Below are positions 17,689 through 25,605 of a DNA stretch of 64,000 bases, in pieces (positions within the stretch are counted from its first letter, which is position 1; every line of letters begins with the position of its first letter). This stretch comes from Thermoanaerobaculales bacterium (GTDB taxonomy: Bacteria > Acidobacteriota > Thermoanaerobaculia > Thermoanaerobaculales > Sulfomarinibacteraceae). The translations under genes and the position numbers were made by a program. The notes under the pieces were generated by a model. That model saw nothing but the letters and a program-made list of their open reading frames with translations. It was not told the origin of the DNA and searched no databases. The DNA is taken from contig DAOPQC010000011.1 in assembly GCA_035358815.1 (NCBI GenBank), positions 69,390 to 133,389 of the forward strand, in the 5' to 3' direction.

Positions 17689-17768
17689 CTGCGCTCCACC
17701 GCTGCAGCCAAAGCCACGCTCCCCGACACGGCGACCGGCCGCCGGGAGCTGCGATCGTGGCTCCGCGC

Positions 17769-19058
17769 TCAGGCGTCGGCGCGCCAGACGATGCGGCCGC
17801 CGACGATGGTCACCGCCGGGGCGCCCCGCAGCTTGAGCCCGCCAAACGGCGTGTTCCGCGCCTTTGACCGGAAGGACTTCGGGTCGACGGTGATGCGGCG
17901 CCGCAGGTCGAGGATCGTGACGTCGGCGGGCGAGCCCGGCTTGAGCGTGCCGCCCGGCAGCCGGAACGCCTGCGCCGGGCCCAGCGAGAACAGCCGCACC
18001 AGCCGCCCAATGCCGATCACCTTGCCGTGCACCAGCCGGTCGATGGCCAGGCTGACGGCCGTTTCCAGGCCGACGGCGCCGAACGGCGCCTCCGAGAAGT
18101 CGAGCTCCTTCTCGTCGCGGTGGCGGGGCTCGTGGTCGGAGGTGATCGCGTCCACGGTCCCGTCGTAAAGCGCCTGCTTGACGGCATCCACGTGGTCCGA
18201 GGAACGGAGCGGCGGATTGACCTTCCAGTCGGGGTTGTAGGTCGCACCCGCCACGTCGTCGTCGCTCAGCGCGAAGTGGTGGGCAGCCACCTCGCAGGTC
18301 ACCGCCAGGCCCTCGGCCTTCGCGGCGCGGACCCGCGCCAGTGCGCCTGCGGTCGACAGGTGGCGCAGGTGGAGGCGGCCCGAGGTGATGCGGGCGAGCG
18401 CGAGGTCGCGAGCGACCACCACCTCCTCGGCCGCTGCCGGCATCCCGCGCAGCCCGATCCGCGTCGCCACCACGCCCTCGTGCATGAGGCCGCCGTCGGA
18501 CAGGCTGGCGTCCTCGGCGTGGACGACCACCGGAATCGAGAAGCTGCGGGCGTACTCGAGGGCGCGACGCATCAGCTGCGCGTTGGCCACCGGCCCCGGG
18601 TCGCCGACCGCCACCGCCCCCGCCCGAACCATCTCGCCGATCTCCGCGAGCTCCGCCCCGCCCAGCCCCCGCGACACCGCGCCGACCGGGTAGACGCGCG
18701 CGAGGTCGACATCCTGCGCGCGCTCGAGGATGAGCTGGGTCACCGAGGGCTCGTCGTTGACCGGCTTGGTGGCGGCGGAGCAGCAGACGGCGGTGAAGCC
18801 GCCGGCCACAGCGGCGCGGCAGCCGGTCGCGATCGTCTCCCGCTGCTCGTAGCCCGGCTCGCAGAGGTGCACGTTGAGGTCGATGAAGCCCGGCGCGACG
18901 ACCAACCCGGCGGCGTCAAGGACCGGCGTCTCCGACTTGACCCGGATCCGCTCGCCGATACGCGCGACCTGTCCGTCCTTGAGCAGGACGTCCATGCCCT
19001 GGTCGAGGTTCTGCGAGGGATCGACAACCCGCCCGTTACGAATCAACAGTCGCTGCAC
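17769..19058 (-). CDS. pyrC: Dihydroorotase-like protein, probably non-catalytic PyrC'
   Basis: The GTG at 19058 has GGAGG five nt upstream and starts 23 bp inside the end of pyrB. The 429-aa protein aligns in pattern with class I dihydroorotase over its length: APGFIDLNVHL (residues about 48-58), VVVHAED, LHLRHLST and AITSDHEPRH. The usual HxH-REPG metal motif reads NVHLCEPG, so the first metal-ligand His is Asn and the substrate-binding Arg is Cys; the carbamoyl-aspartate loop is also changed (CSAATKPVND for MPNTxPxxD). In Pseudomonas an inactive PyrC' of this type is a structural partner of PyrB. I infer that role, with an active DHOase elsewhere. Confidence 0.85.
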   Translation of the reverse strand: MQRLLIRNGRVVDPSQNLDQGMDVLLKDGQVARIGERIRVKSETPVLDAAGLVVAPGFIDLNVHLCEPGYEQRETIATGCRAAVAGGFTAVCCSAATKPVNDEPSVTQLILERAQDVDLARVYPVGAVSRGLGGAELAEIGEMVRAGAVAVGDPGPVANAQLMRRALEYARSFSIPVVVHAEDASLSDGGLMHEGVVATRIGLRGMPAAAEEVVVARDLALARITSGRLHLRHLSTAGALARVRAAKAEGLAVTCEVAAHHFALSDDDVAGATYNPDWKVNPPLRSSDHVDAVKQALYDGTVDAITSDHEPRHRDEKELDFSEAPFGAVGLETAVSLAIDRLVHGKVIGIGRLVRLFSLGPAQAFRLPGGTLKPGSPADVTILDLRRRITVDPKSFRSKARNTPFGGLKLRGAPAVTIVGGRIVWRADA

Positions 19059-19995
19059 CGCGACCTCCGGCAAGCAAGTAGAGGATCGCCATCCGCACGG
19101 CGACCCCATTGGTCACCTGATCCAGGATGAGGGAGCGCTCACCGTCCGCGACCTCGGAGTCGATCTCGACCCCGCGGTTCATCGGCCCCGGGTGCATCAC
19201 CACCGCGTGCGGCGCGGCGAGGGCCAGCCTCTCCTCGGTCAGCGCGAAGAAGTCGTAGTACTCTCGCGCCGACGGGAAGTTGATCGCGGCCTGGCGCTCC
19301 TTCTGGATCCTGAGCATCATCACCACATCGGCGCCCTCGAGCGCGGGCTCCAGGCGCAGGAAGGTCGACGCCCCCAGCTCCTCGACCCCGACCGGCAGCA
19401 GCGAGGCCGGGGCGGCGAACCGCAGCTTGGCGCCCATCTTGTTGAGCAGAAACGCGTTGGAGCGGGCGACCCGGGAGTGCCGGATGTCGCCCGCGATCAC
19501 CACGTTCAAGCCTTCGAGGCGGCCGAAGTGCCGGCGCATGGTGAAGGCGTCGAGCAGGGCCTGGGTCGGGTGCTCGTTGATGCCGTCGCCGGCGTTGATG
19601 ATCGAGGCCGGAACCTCCTCGGCGAGCCGGTGGGGCGCACCGGTGTTGGGGTGGCGGATCACGATGTAGTCGGGCGCCATCGCCATCAGGTTGCGGGCGG
19701 TGTCGACCAGGGTCTCGCCCTTGGACACCGAGGAGGTCGAGGACGAGAAGTTGAGGGTGTCGGCCGACAGCCGCTTCTCCGCCATCTCGAACGAGAAGCG
19801 GGTCCGCGTCGACGGCTCCATGAACAGGTTGACCACGGTGGCGCCGCGCAGCACCGGCACCTTCTTGATCGGGCGGCGGGCCACCTCGAGCAGCTCCTCG
19901 GCGGTATCGAGGATGAGCTGGATCTCGGACGGCTCGAGCGGCGCGATGCCCACCACGTCCTTTCGCTTCAGCTCGGAGGCCGACTCAACCGGCAT
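19036..19995 (-). CDS. pyrB: Aspartate carbamoyltransferase catalytic chain
   Basis: This catalyses carbamoyl phosphate plus aspartate to carbamoyl aspartate, the first committed step of UMP synthesis. The carbamoyl-phosphate signature STRTRFSFE is at residues about 62-70, GDIRHSRVARS near 163, and HPTQALLD near 140. The ATG at 19995 has an AAAGGAGG site; upstream in-frame ATGs lie in pyrR and are unlikely. Length (319 aa) is typical. It overlaps pyrR by 11 bp and the PyrC-like gene by 23 bp, so the three are one transcript. No pyrI regulatory subunit is adjacent, consistent with a PyrB/PyrC'-type complex. Confidence 0.95.
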   Translation of the reverse strand: MPVESASELKRKDVVGIAPLEPSEIQLILDTAEELLEVARRPIKKVPVLRGATVVNLFMEPSTRTRFSFEMAEKRLSADTLNFSSSTSSVSKGETLVDTARNLMAMAPDYIVIRHPNTGAPHRLAEEVPASIINAGDGINEHPTQALLDAFTMRRHFGRLEGLNVVIAGDIRHSRVARSNAFLLNKMGAKLRFAAPASLLPVGVEELGASTFLRLEPALEGADVVMMLRIQKERQAAINFPSAREYYDFFALTEERLALAAPHAVVMHPGPMNRGVEIDSEVADGERSLILDQVTNGVAVRMAILYLLAGGRGAATVDS

Positions 19996-20560
19996 GTCCC
20001 GCCTCCTTTCCAACCCACACTCCATCATCGCCGTCGACCTCGGAGAGGTGCACCTGCACGTCCTCCTCGCGGGTCGTCTCGAGCACGCGGCCGACGTAAT
20101 CGGGGGCGATCGGCAGCTCGCGGTGACCGCGATCCACGAGCACCGCCAGCCGCACCGCTTGCGGCCGGCCCCAGTCGACCAGAGTGCCGAGGGCGGCGCG
20201 GATGGTCCGTCCGGTGTAGAGCACGTCGTCGACCAGGATGACGACCAGGTCGTCGATCGGCACCGGCAGGACCGTCTCCTTGAGCAGCGGCTGGCGATGG
20301 GCCGGCCGCCACGGACCGACGTCGTCCCGGTAGAGGGTGATGTCCAGCCTCCCTACCGGGACGTCGGCGCCGGTCGTGGCAGAGATCCTCTCGGCCAGCC
20401 GGCGGGCGAGCGGGATGCCGCGGGTGTGGATCCCGACCAGCAGCAGCTCCTTGCCGTTGTTCTCCACGATCTCGGCCGCCATCCGGGAGATCGTCCGCTC
20501 GATCTCCGCCGCGTCCATGATCTGGATCCGTCGTGCGCGTGCGGCGCGCTTGTCTGCCAT
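19985..20560 (-). CDS. pyrR: Bifunctional pyr operon regulator / uracil phosphoribosyltransferase
   Basis: PyrR binds pyr leader RNA when UMP is high and causes premature termination; it also has UPRTase activity. The PRPP-binding loop VILVDDVLYTGRTIRAAL lies at residues about 103-120. The N-terminus (residues 12-60) shows the IERTISRMAAEI...LLLVGIHTRGIPLARRL pattern of the family. The length is 191 aa. The ATG at 20560 follows GGGGGAG. It heads the pyrR-pyrB-pyrC' operon, directly downstream of a leader terminator hairpin, which fits RNA attenuation control. Confidence 0.95.
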   Translation of the reverse strand: MADKRAARARRIQIMDAAEIERTISRMAAEIVENNGKELLLVGIHTRGIPLARRLAERISATTGADVPVGRLDITLYRDDVGPWRPAHRQPLLKETVLPVPIDDLVVILVDDVLYTGRTIRAALGTLVDWGRPQAVRLAVLVDRGHRELPIAPDYVGRVLETTREEDVQVHLSEVDGDDGVWVGKEAGHAG

Positions 20561-20587
20561 GTCTCCCCCGTCTGCGGGCTCGCCTGC

Positions 20588-20615
20588 AAAAAGCACCTTC
20601 CCGGCGGGAAGGCGC
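20588..20615 (-). terminator. Intrinsic terminator in the pyr leader (attenuator)
   Basis: On the minus strand GCGCCTTCCC-GCC-GGGAAGGTGC forms a 10-bp stem (one G-U pair) with a 3-nt loop, followed at once by TTTTT. It ends 28 nt before the pyrR ATG and lies between the promoter and the first gene. A terminator here only makes sense as an attenuator. I could not identify a textbook PyrR-binding loop or a fully convincing antiterminator. Confidence 0.85.
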
Positions 20616-20652
20616 GCCCTAGGTCCTTGGGGATGCCGCGAGCATCGGGCGC

Positions 20653-20661
20653 ATGCTAGCA
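20653..20661 (-). promoter_or_regulatory. Extended -10 promoter of the pyrRBC' operon
   Basis: TGC-TAGCAT on the minus strand. Transcription would start near 20645, giving an 85-nt leader that contains the terminator hairpin. Confidence 0.6.
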
Positions 20662-20709
20662 CACGCCCCCTGCGGCCGCGACGCGGGCTCGGTCGCGGAC
20701 CGCAGGCGG

Positions 20710-22980
20710 TCAAGGAACCGTCGCCGACCAGGCCGAGGTGTCGCCGGACTCGAAGCCGTCAGAGAAGAGCAGCCCAAGCGAGCGCAGCTTGGCGACAAAG
20801 GCGTCTTGATCCCCGTTGTGGGAGACGTCTGGTCCGACCATCACCGGAAGAGTGGCTTCGGTCGACTTGGTCCATCCGGTGACGTAAACACTGCCTGCGC
20901 CGTCAATGGCCACAGCGGTCGCAAAATCTCCAAGCTCCCCGCCGATGTAGCCGCAGAAATCGAGCGCCGTGCCGCCGGCGTTGACCTTGGCCACGAAGGC
21001 GTCGCGGCTTCCGTTGAACGTGAGATCCGGGCCGACCGTGACCGGGAAGCTCTCCTCGGTGGAGTCGGTGATACCCGTGACGTAGGCCTGTCCGGCCGCG
21101 TCCACGGCAATGCCCCGGCCGGCCTCCTCCGTCCCCCACCCCCCGATGTAACCGCAGTAGTCAAGAGCAGTGCCCGTGGCGTTGACCTTGGCCACGAAGG
21201 CGTCAAAGTCCCAGTAGTAGGGCTGCCCGTTGTACGTGAGGTCCGGGCCGACCGTGACCGGGAAGGTCGCCTCGGAGGAGGAGGTTTCACCAGTCACATA
21301 GGCGTTGCCGGCGGCGTCGGTGGCGATGCTCCTCCCCCACTCGTTCCAGAACCCGCCGATGTAGCCGCAGTAGTCCAAGCCGGTCCCGGCGGCGTTGACC
21401 TTGGCCACGAAGGCGTCATATGAGCCGTTGTGCGTGAGATCTGGGCCCACCGTCACCGGGAAACCCACAGGGGATTGGGTCATTCCCGTGACGAAGGCAC
21501 TCCCATCGTCGCCGCACGTGATGCCGATGCCTTCGTCGTCGGTCAATCCGCCGATGTACCCGCAGTAGTCCAGGCCGGTCCCGGCGGCGTTGACCTTGGC
21601 AACGAAGGCGTCCCAGCCGTCGGAAACGTCGTTGTAGCTGAGGTCCGGGCCGACCGCCACCGGGAAGGTCGCCTCGGTGGATCGGGTGCGACCCGTGACG
21701 TAGGCGTTCCCGCTGCCGTCGAGGGCGATGTCAGCACCCCAGTCCGAGCTCGATCCGCCGATGTAGCCGCAGTACTCCAACGTCGTGCCGGCGGCGTTGA
21801 CTTTCGCCACGAAGGCGTCGTGGCCCTGGGGGTCGTTGTCGGTGAGGTCCGGGCCGACGGTCACCGGAAAGGTCGCCTCGGTCGAAGAAGTCCTGCCGGT
21901 GACGTAGGCGTTGCCGGCAGCATCCGCGGCGATGCCCTCGCCGAAATCTTTGCTGTCCCCCCCGATGTAGCCGCAGTAGTCCAGCGCGGTGCCGGCGGCG
22001 TTGACCCTGGCGACGAAGGCGTCTTCAACGTAGCCGTCGTTGTGGCTGAGATCCGGTCCGACCGCCACCGGGAAGGTCGACTCGCTCGAGGTTGTGGTAC
22101 CTGTGACGTAGGCGTTGCCGGCGGCGTCGAGAGCGATGTCGTAGCCAATGTCGTCATCAGATCCGCCGATGTAGCCGCAGTAGACCAGGGTCACCGGGTC
22201 GATCACCAGCTCGCGGGAGGGGTCGTGCTCGCCGAGCCGAAAGCGGTAGCCCTGCCGGCCGTCCTCAGCGCCGAGCTCGAGCTCGAAGGCCGCCGCGACC
22301 TCCACGCGCCGACCGTCCACCTCCTGGTACGCAACCGGCGCCTGCTCGCGAATGTCTCCGAGCGGGGTCTCGGCCACCAGCCCGCCGTCCGGCTCGAGCC
22401 GCACCGCGCTCGCCCCGCGGTAGGCGAGACGGATCACGGCCGAGTCGGCTCCAGGACGCACCACGAAGCTCGACTTCAGCTCCCCGGCCGTGCCCCCCAC
22501 CACCAGGTCCACCCCTGGCCACGGCTCGCGATAGACCACGGTGCCGTAGCTCGGCAGCCCGGTCCGCCAGTCCTTCTTGGGCCCCTTGAAGTAGCTCACC
22601 TTGGTCGGCAGCAGGTCCTCCCCGACCGGCCGCCGGGGCGTGGCCCCCACCAGGTCGAGGGCCACGACCCAGCTGCCCGCGGCAGCATTCGGCTCGTCGG
22701 TGCGTGTCGAGTGCAACTGGTAAGCGATCCCTCGATCGCTCAGCCAGATGTTGGCCTCGCGCCCCCGCACCGCGTACCCCATCGCCCCGTCGGCCGACAC
22801 CTGCTCCGGCACGAACAGCAGCGGCAACCGGTCGACCATCTCGACCACTAGCCGCCGCTGCCCCTCACCGTCCGGGTTGCCCATTGGTTCAGCCGCCGCC
22901 GCAGGCCACGCTGCAGCGACCAGCGCCGCCACCAGGACCGAGGAGAACCGCGCCCCCCGCGCTGCGAAGCCCTTCGTCAT
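20710..22980 (-). CDS. Exported SBBP-repeat beta-propeller protein with DGFESGD C-terminal tag
   Basis: The start at 22980 has GGAGG and a signal peptide (SSVLVAALVAAAWPAAAAEP). Residues 40-260 match the N-terminal domain that commonly precedes SBBP repeats (SYFKGPKKDWRTGLPSYG; YPGVDL-like YREPWPGVDLVVGG). Residues about 265-735 hold seven copies of a ~60-aa unit ending YCGYIGG, each with DAAGNAYVTGxTxS and FPVTVGPDLT; these should close into a beta-propeller. The last 20 residues (SDGFESGDTSAWSATVP) match those of the protein at 23385-24404. A minus-strand promoter TTGACT-N17-GAGATT is centred near 23085. It is a secreted or surface protein; the ligand is unknown. Confidence 0.85.
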   Translation of the reverse strand: MTKGFAARGARFSSVLVAALVAAAWPAAAAEPMGNPDGEGQRRLVVEMVDRLPLLFVPEQVSADGAMGYAVRGREANIWLSDRGIAYQLHSTRTDEPNAAAGSWVVALDLVGATPRRPVGEDLLPTKVSYFKGPKKDWRTGLPSYGTVVYREPWPGVDLVVGGTAGELKSSFVVRPGADSAVIRLAYRGASAVRLEPDGGLVAETPLGDIREQAPVAYQEVDGRRVEVAAAFELELGAEDGRQGYRFRLGEHDPSRELVIDPVTLVYCGYIGGSDDDIGYDIALDAAGNAYVTGTTTSSESTFPVAVGPDLSHNDGYVEDAFVARVNAAGTALDYCGYIGGDSKDFGEGIAADAAGNAYVTGRTSSTEATFPVTVGPDLTDNDPQGHDAFVAKVNAAGTTLEYCGYIGGSSSDWGADIALDGSGNAYVTGRTRSTEATFPVAVGPDLSYNDVSDGWDAFVAKVNAAGTGLDYCGYIGGLTDDEGIGITCGDDGSAFVTGMTQSPVGFPVTVGPDLTHNGSYDAFVAKVNAAGTGLDYCGYIGGFWNEWGRSIATDAAGNAYVTGETSSSEATFPVTVGPDLTYNGQPYYWDFDAFVAKVNATGTALDYCGYIGGWGTEEAGRGIAVDAAGQAYVTGITDSTEESFPVTVGPDLTFNGSRDAFVAKVNAGGTALDFCGYIGGELGDFATAVAIDGAGSVYVTGWTKSTEATLPVMVGPDVSHNGDQDAFVAKLRSLGLLFSDGFESGDTSAWSATVP

Positions 22981-23133
22981 CACGACCTCCGCCTCTGCAC
23001 CCCTGAGGTGCGGGCTCAAACGAAGCGTCTCTCCCCGAGGCCCCGACCGGTCGGCCGCTTCGAGAGCGCAGCCTGGTTGACTTCAATCTCGGTCCGATCC
23101 GGGCAGAAGTCAATGAATGGGCCTTCCGCACGC

Positions 23134-23248
23134 CATGCCGTATGATGCTGGCTCCGCCATGGCAGACGACCCCGCCGCCACGCGAACCTCAGACCGCCTG
23201 CAGGTGCTGGCGGCCGCCTTCCTGTTCTCGACCGGGGGCGCCGCCATC
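23134..23248 (+). pseudogene. Detached copy of the EamA transporter gene 5' end
   Basis: These 115 bp match 25581-25695 with only about four differences. They include the -10 box TATGAT, the ATG and the first ~29 codons (MADDPAATRTSDRLQVLAAA...), after which similarity stops at a GGGGGAGGGG run. The frame continues into low-complexity sequence and is not a functional transporter. Duplication of the live gene's start, or separation of its ends by a 2.4-kb insertion, is the likely origin. Confidence 0.85.
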
Positions 23249-23384
23249 GGGGGAGGGGCCCGACTCACTCTCCCGGCGGGGTTCGCCTTAGGGTCGCCCG
23301 GTCGTGCCGGTGCGAGCGTCTCAGGGCTTCGTCGGCGCAGTCTAGGGCTTCGCGGTGCCGGCGCCCGCGTTCGCCGGTCGCCCC

Positions 23385-24404
23385 CTACGGCACCGTCGCG
23401 CTCCAGTCCGAGGTGTCGCCGGACTCGAAGCCGTCGGAGAAGAGCATGCAGTCCTGAAACACAGCGAGACCAGCCTGCCGGTCGGCGACGTACACGTACC
23501 CGCCCGTTACTGCTACATCGACGGCCCCGCCAGACGTGTCGAAGAACCCCACCTCCATCGGCGCCGACGGTGTGCTCACGTCGATCACGCGGAGACCTGA
23601 GTACTGGTCTCCAACGTACGCGTAGCTGCCTGAAACCGCGAGGTCACGCGCCGAATCAGGAGTGTCGACAGACCCCACCTCCACCGGCGTCGATGGCATG
23701 CTCACGTCGATCAACCGAAGGCCATCGATGTCGTAGGCGACATACGCGTAGCTGCCCGACACCGCGACGCCTCGCGCACATTCCGGTGTGTAGATAAACC
23801 CCACCTCCACCGGCGTCGACGGCGTGCTCACATCAATCACGCGAAGCCCCCCATAGCAGTCTGCGACGTACGCGTAGCTGCCTGAAACCGTGACGTCAAG
23901 CGCCCAATGAGGAGTCTCGACAAACGCCACCGCCACCGGCGTCGATGGCATGCTCACGTCGATCACTCGAAGGCCATTGATGGCGTCGGCGACGTAGGCG
24001 TAGCCGCCAGACACTGCGACGTCCCCGGCGAAGCCGGGCGTGTTGACGAAGGCCACCTCGTCGGGAGCATTCGGGTTCGAGACGTCGATCACACGAAGCC
24101 CCGCCCCGCCGTCCGCCACGTAGGCGTAGCTGCCCAACACCGCGACATTCATAGTGGTGCCTGTCGTGTCGAGGAATCCGACCTCCCCTGGAATCGACGG
24201 TGTGCTGACGTCGATCACTCGAAGCCCCTGATCGCCGTCCGAGACGTAGGCGTAGCTGCCCGAGACTGCCACGCCCATGGCATCTCCGGGAGTGTCCACC
24301 GACCCCACCAACTCCGGGCAGTCGGCGAGCGCACGCGAGACAAGAACACACACACCGATCGCGACGAGCGCCACCACGTGGGCCACGCGCTGCTGCCGGT
24401 TCAT
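23385..24404 (-). CDS. Exported LVIVD-repeat beta-propeller protein with DGFESGD tag
   Basis: The 339-aa protein has a signal peptide (residues 1-27, ending SRALADC) and seven ~42-residue repeats of the form VAVSGSYAYVADxxxGLRVIDVSxPSxPxEVGF, the LVIVD type that folds as a beta-propeller. It ends CMLFSDGFESGDTSDWSATVP-like, nearly the same tag as the SBBP protein at 20710-22980. The ATG follows AAAGGGG. It has its own strong promoter. Both propeller proteins probably follow the same export and anchoring route. Repeats are highly alike at DNA level, so copy number may vary between strains. Confidence 0.85.
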   Translation of the reverse strand: MNRQQRVAHVVALVAIGVCVLVSRALADCPELVGSVDTPGDAMGVAVSGSYAYVSDGDQGLRVIDVSTPSIPGEVGFLDTTGTTMNVAVLGSYAYVADGGAGLRVIDVSNPNAPDEVAFVNTPGFAGDVAVSGGYAYVADAINGLRVIDVSMPSTPVAVAFVETPHWALDVTVSGSYAYVADCYGGLRVIDVSTPSTPVEVGFIYTPECARGVAVSGSYAYVAYDIDGLRLIDVSMPSTPVEVGSVDTPDSARDLAVSGSYAYVGDQYSGLRVIDVSTPSAPMEVGFFDTSGGAVDVAVTGGYVYVADRQAGLAVFQDCMLFSDGFESGDTSDWSATVP

Positions 24405-24440
24405 GGGTTACCCCTTTCTGTAGGCTGTTCCGATGCACCT

Positions 24441-24469
24441 AATCTGTTCCCCGGAAAGGGGTTTGTCAA
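24441..24469 (-). promoter_or_regulatory. Promoter of the LVIVD gene
   Basis: On the minus strand TTGACA (24464-24469), a 17-nt spacer, and CAGATT (24441-24446). The spacer contains the inverted repeat CCCC-TTTCC-GGGG, which could be an operator. It lies 37 nt before the start codon. Confidence 0.65.
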
Positions 24470-24535
24470 CAGAACGATGGGTGAGCGAGCCCCGTTAGCC
24501 CGGGGCACCTGCAGCATTTCCGACTCGTCGGGGTG

Positions 24536-24622
24536 TCAGTTCACGTCACGCCGGTCCCGCCCCGACTCCCGCAGCGCCCTCTCGGCGGCATCCATCACCT
24601 CGCGGTGCCGGCGCTCGAGCTC
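24536..24622 (-). pseudogene. Remnant of the 3' half of a small membrane-protein gene
   Basis: Read on the minus strand this encodes ELERRHREVMDAAERALRES followed by GRDRRDVN and a stop. It matches the C-terminal part of the 64-aa protein at 25101-25295 (ELERRHREAMDATDRALEQS). The frame opens exactly at the stop codon of the 24621-25025 gene and has no start of its own, so it is a fragment left by a local duplication. Confidence 0.7.
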
Positions 24623-25025
24623 AGGCGCCGGGGCGAAGCTCCTTCCGGTAACGCCAGTTGAGCAGGAAGAGCACGCCGGTCACCACCAGGGGCCCCGCTA
24701 TCAGGAGCAGCGGCACCCATCCGAAGAAAGGCTTGTTCCACGCCCAGCTGACCCACAGCGCCGCCAACGCGACGAACAGCACTCCTCCGATCCATTCGCG
24801 GCGCCAGGAGACGACAAGCACCGCGATCAGGAGGAAGGTCGGGATGAGGTGGATGAGGAGGGCAACCGCCGTCTGCCAGAAGCCTGCGCCTCCGCCGAAG
24901 ACGTCCGCGGCGAAGATGCTGATGAACGCAGCATATACGATGCAGAGCGCTCGCGGTGTCCAGTACAGCAGCCATAGAGCGGGCTGCTCCGATGAGGAGG
25001 GCAACCGCCGTCGTCCAGAAGCCAT
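24621..25025 (-). CDS. Small four-TM membrane protein, widespread uncharacterised family
   Basis: The ATG at 25025 has GGAGG five nt upstream; the extended -10 promoter TGC-TATTCT is at 25048-25056. After a basic, Ser-rich N-terminus the 134-aa protein has four hydrophobic segments with the recognisable motifs LYWTPRALCIVYAAFISIFA, DVFGGGAGFWQT and LLIHLIPTFLL, and ends LLNWRYRKELRPGA. This pattern occurs in many environmental bacteria as a domain of unknown function (DUF7670 if my memory of the name is right). No function is known. Confidence 0.75.
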   Translation of the reverse strand: MASGRRRLPSSSEQPALWLLYWTPRALCIVYAAFISIFAADVFGGGAGFWQTAVALLIHLIPTFLLIAVLVVSWRREWIGGVLFVALAALWVSWAWNKPFFGWVPLLLIAGPLVVTGVLFLLNWRYRKELRPGA

Positions 25026-25100
25026 GGTTACCTCCGCGCTTTGGCACAGAATAGCACTGAGGGAACCGCCCACACGCCCAACAATCTCGCCAAGGGCCCT

Positions 25101-25295
25101 CTAATCTACGGTGGGCCGCCCCTGCCGCGACTGCTCGAGCGCCCGGTCGGTGGCGTCCATTGCTTCGCGGTGCCGGCGCTCGAGCTCGTCGTGCTCTTCG
25201 TGAAAGCGGCGCGTCTCGCCGGCCAGGAAGAGAGCTCCCATGATGCCGACGGCGGCGAAGTCGAGCACCAGCAGGACGACGGCTAGGGCGGTCAT
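25101..25295 (-). CDS. Short one-TM protein with charged helical tail, possibly 5'-truncated
   Basis: From the ATG at 25295 the product has 64 aa: one transmembrane helix (residues 2-26) then a coiled-coil-like tail (FHEEHDELERRHREAMDATD). No ribosome site precedes this ATG. The frame stays open for 35 codons upstream with convincingly coding composition (LEELAEGRDLDPEPWRGDQ) but without any ATG/GTG/TTG before an in-frame TGA near 25400. It may therefore be the 3' part of a longer, broken gene. A fragment of a paralogue lies at 24536-24622. Confidence 0.5.
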   Translation of the reverse strand: MTALAVVLLVLDFAAVGIMGALFLAGETRRFHEEHDELERRHREAMDATDRALEQSRQGRPTVD

Positions 25296-25605
25296 GGGGT
25301 CCGGCTCGAGGGCAGCAGGGTCGGCCTCGATCTGGTCGCCGCGCCACGGTTCCGGGTCGAGGTCGCGGCCTTCGGCGAGCTCCTCAAGGGGGGCGGATCA
25401 TAGACCCTAGATAGACCCTCACGTTCGAAGGTCATTAGAATCCACTCCGAAACACTCGGAATCTCCCAAGGTCACGAGGTCATACGGTTTCCGGGGCAAT
25501 TCGCGGTCCCGTCGAGGGTTACAGCTTCGGGGCGTCGCTGTAAGTCTCTCGGCGATCGGGGCTTGCGGGTTGGGCGGTGTCATGCCGTATGATGCTGGCT
25601 CCGCC

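Noticed and set aside
23077..23115. TTGACTTC...GAAGTCAA inverted repeat as a regulator site
   Set aside because: The arms coincide with the -35 of the SBBP gene promoter and a chance match on the other side; a 21-nt loop and a single copy give too little support.
23249..23797. Continuation of the duplicated EamA start as a 226-aa protein
   Set aside because: After residue ~30 the sequence has no membrane segments and is the antisense shadow of the LVIVD repeat gene.
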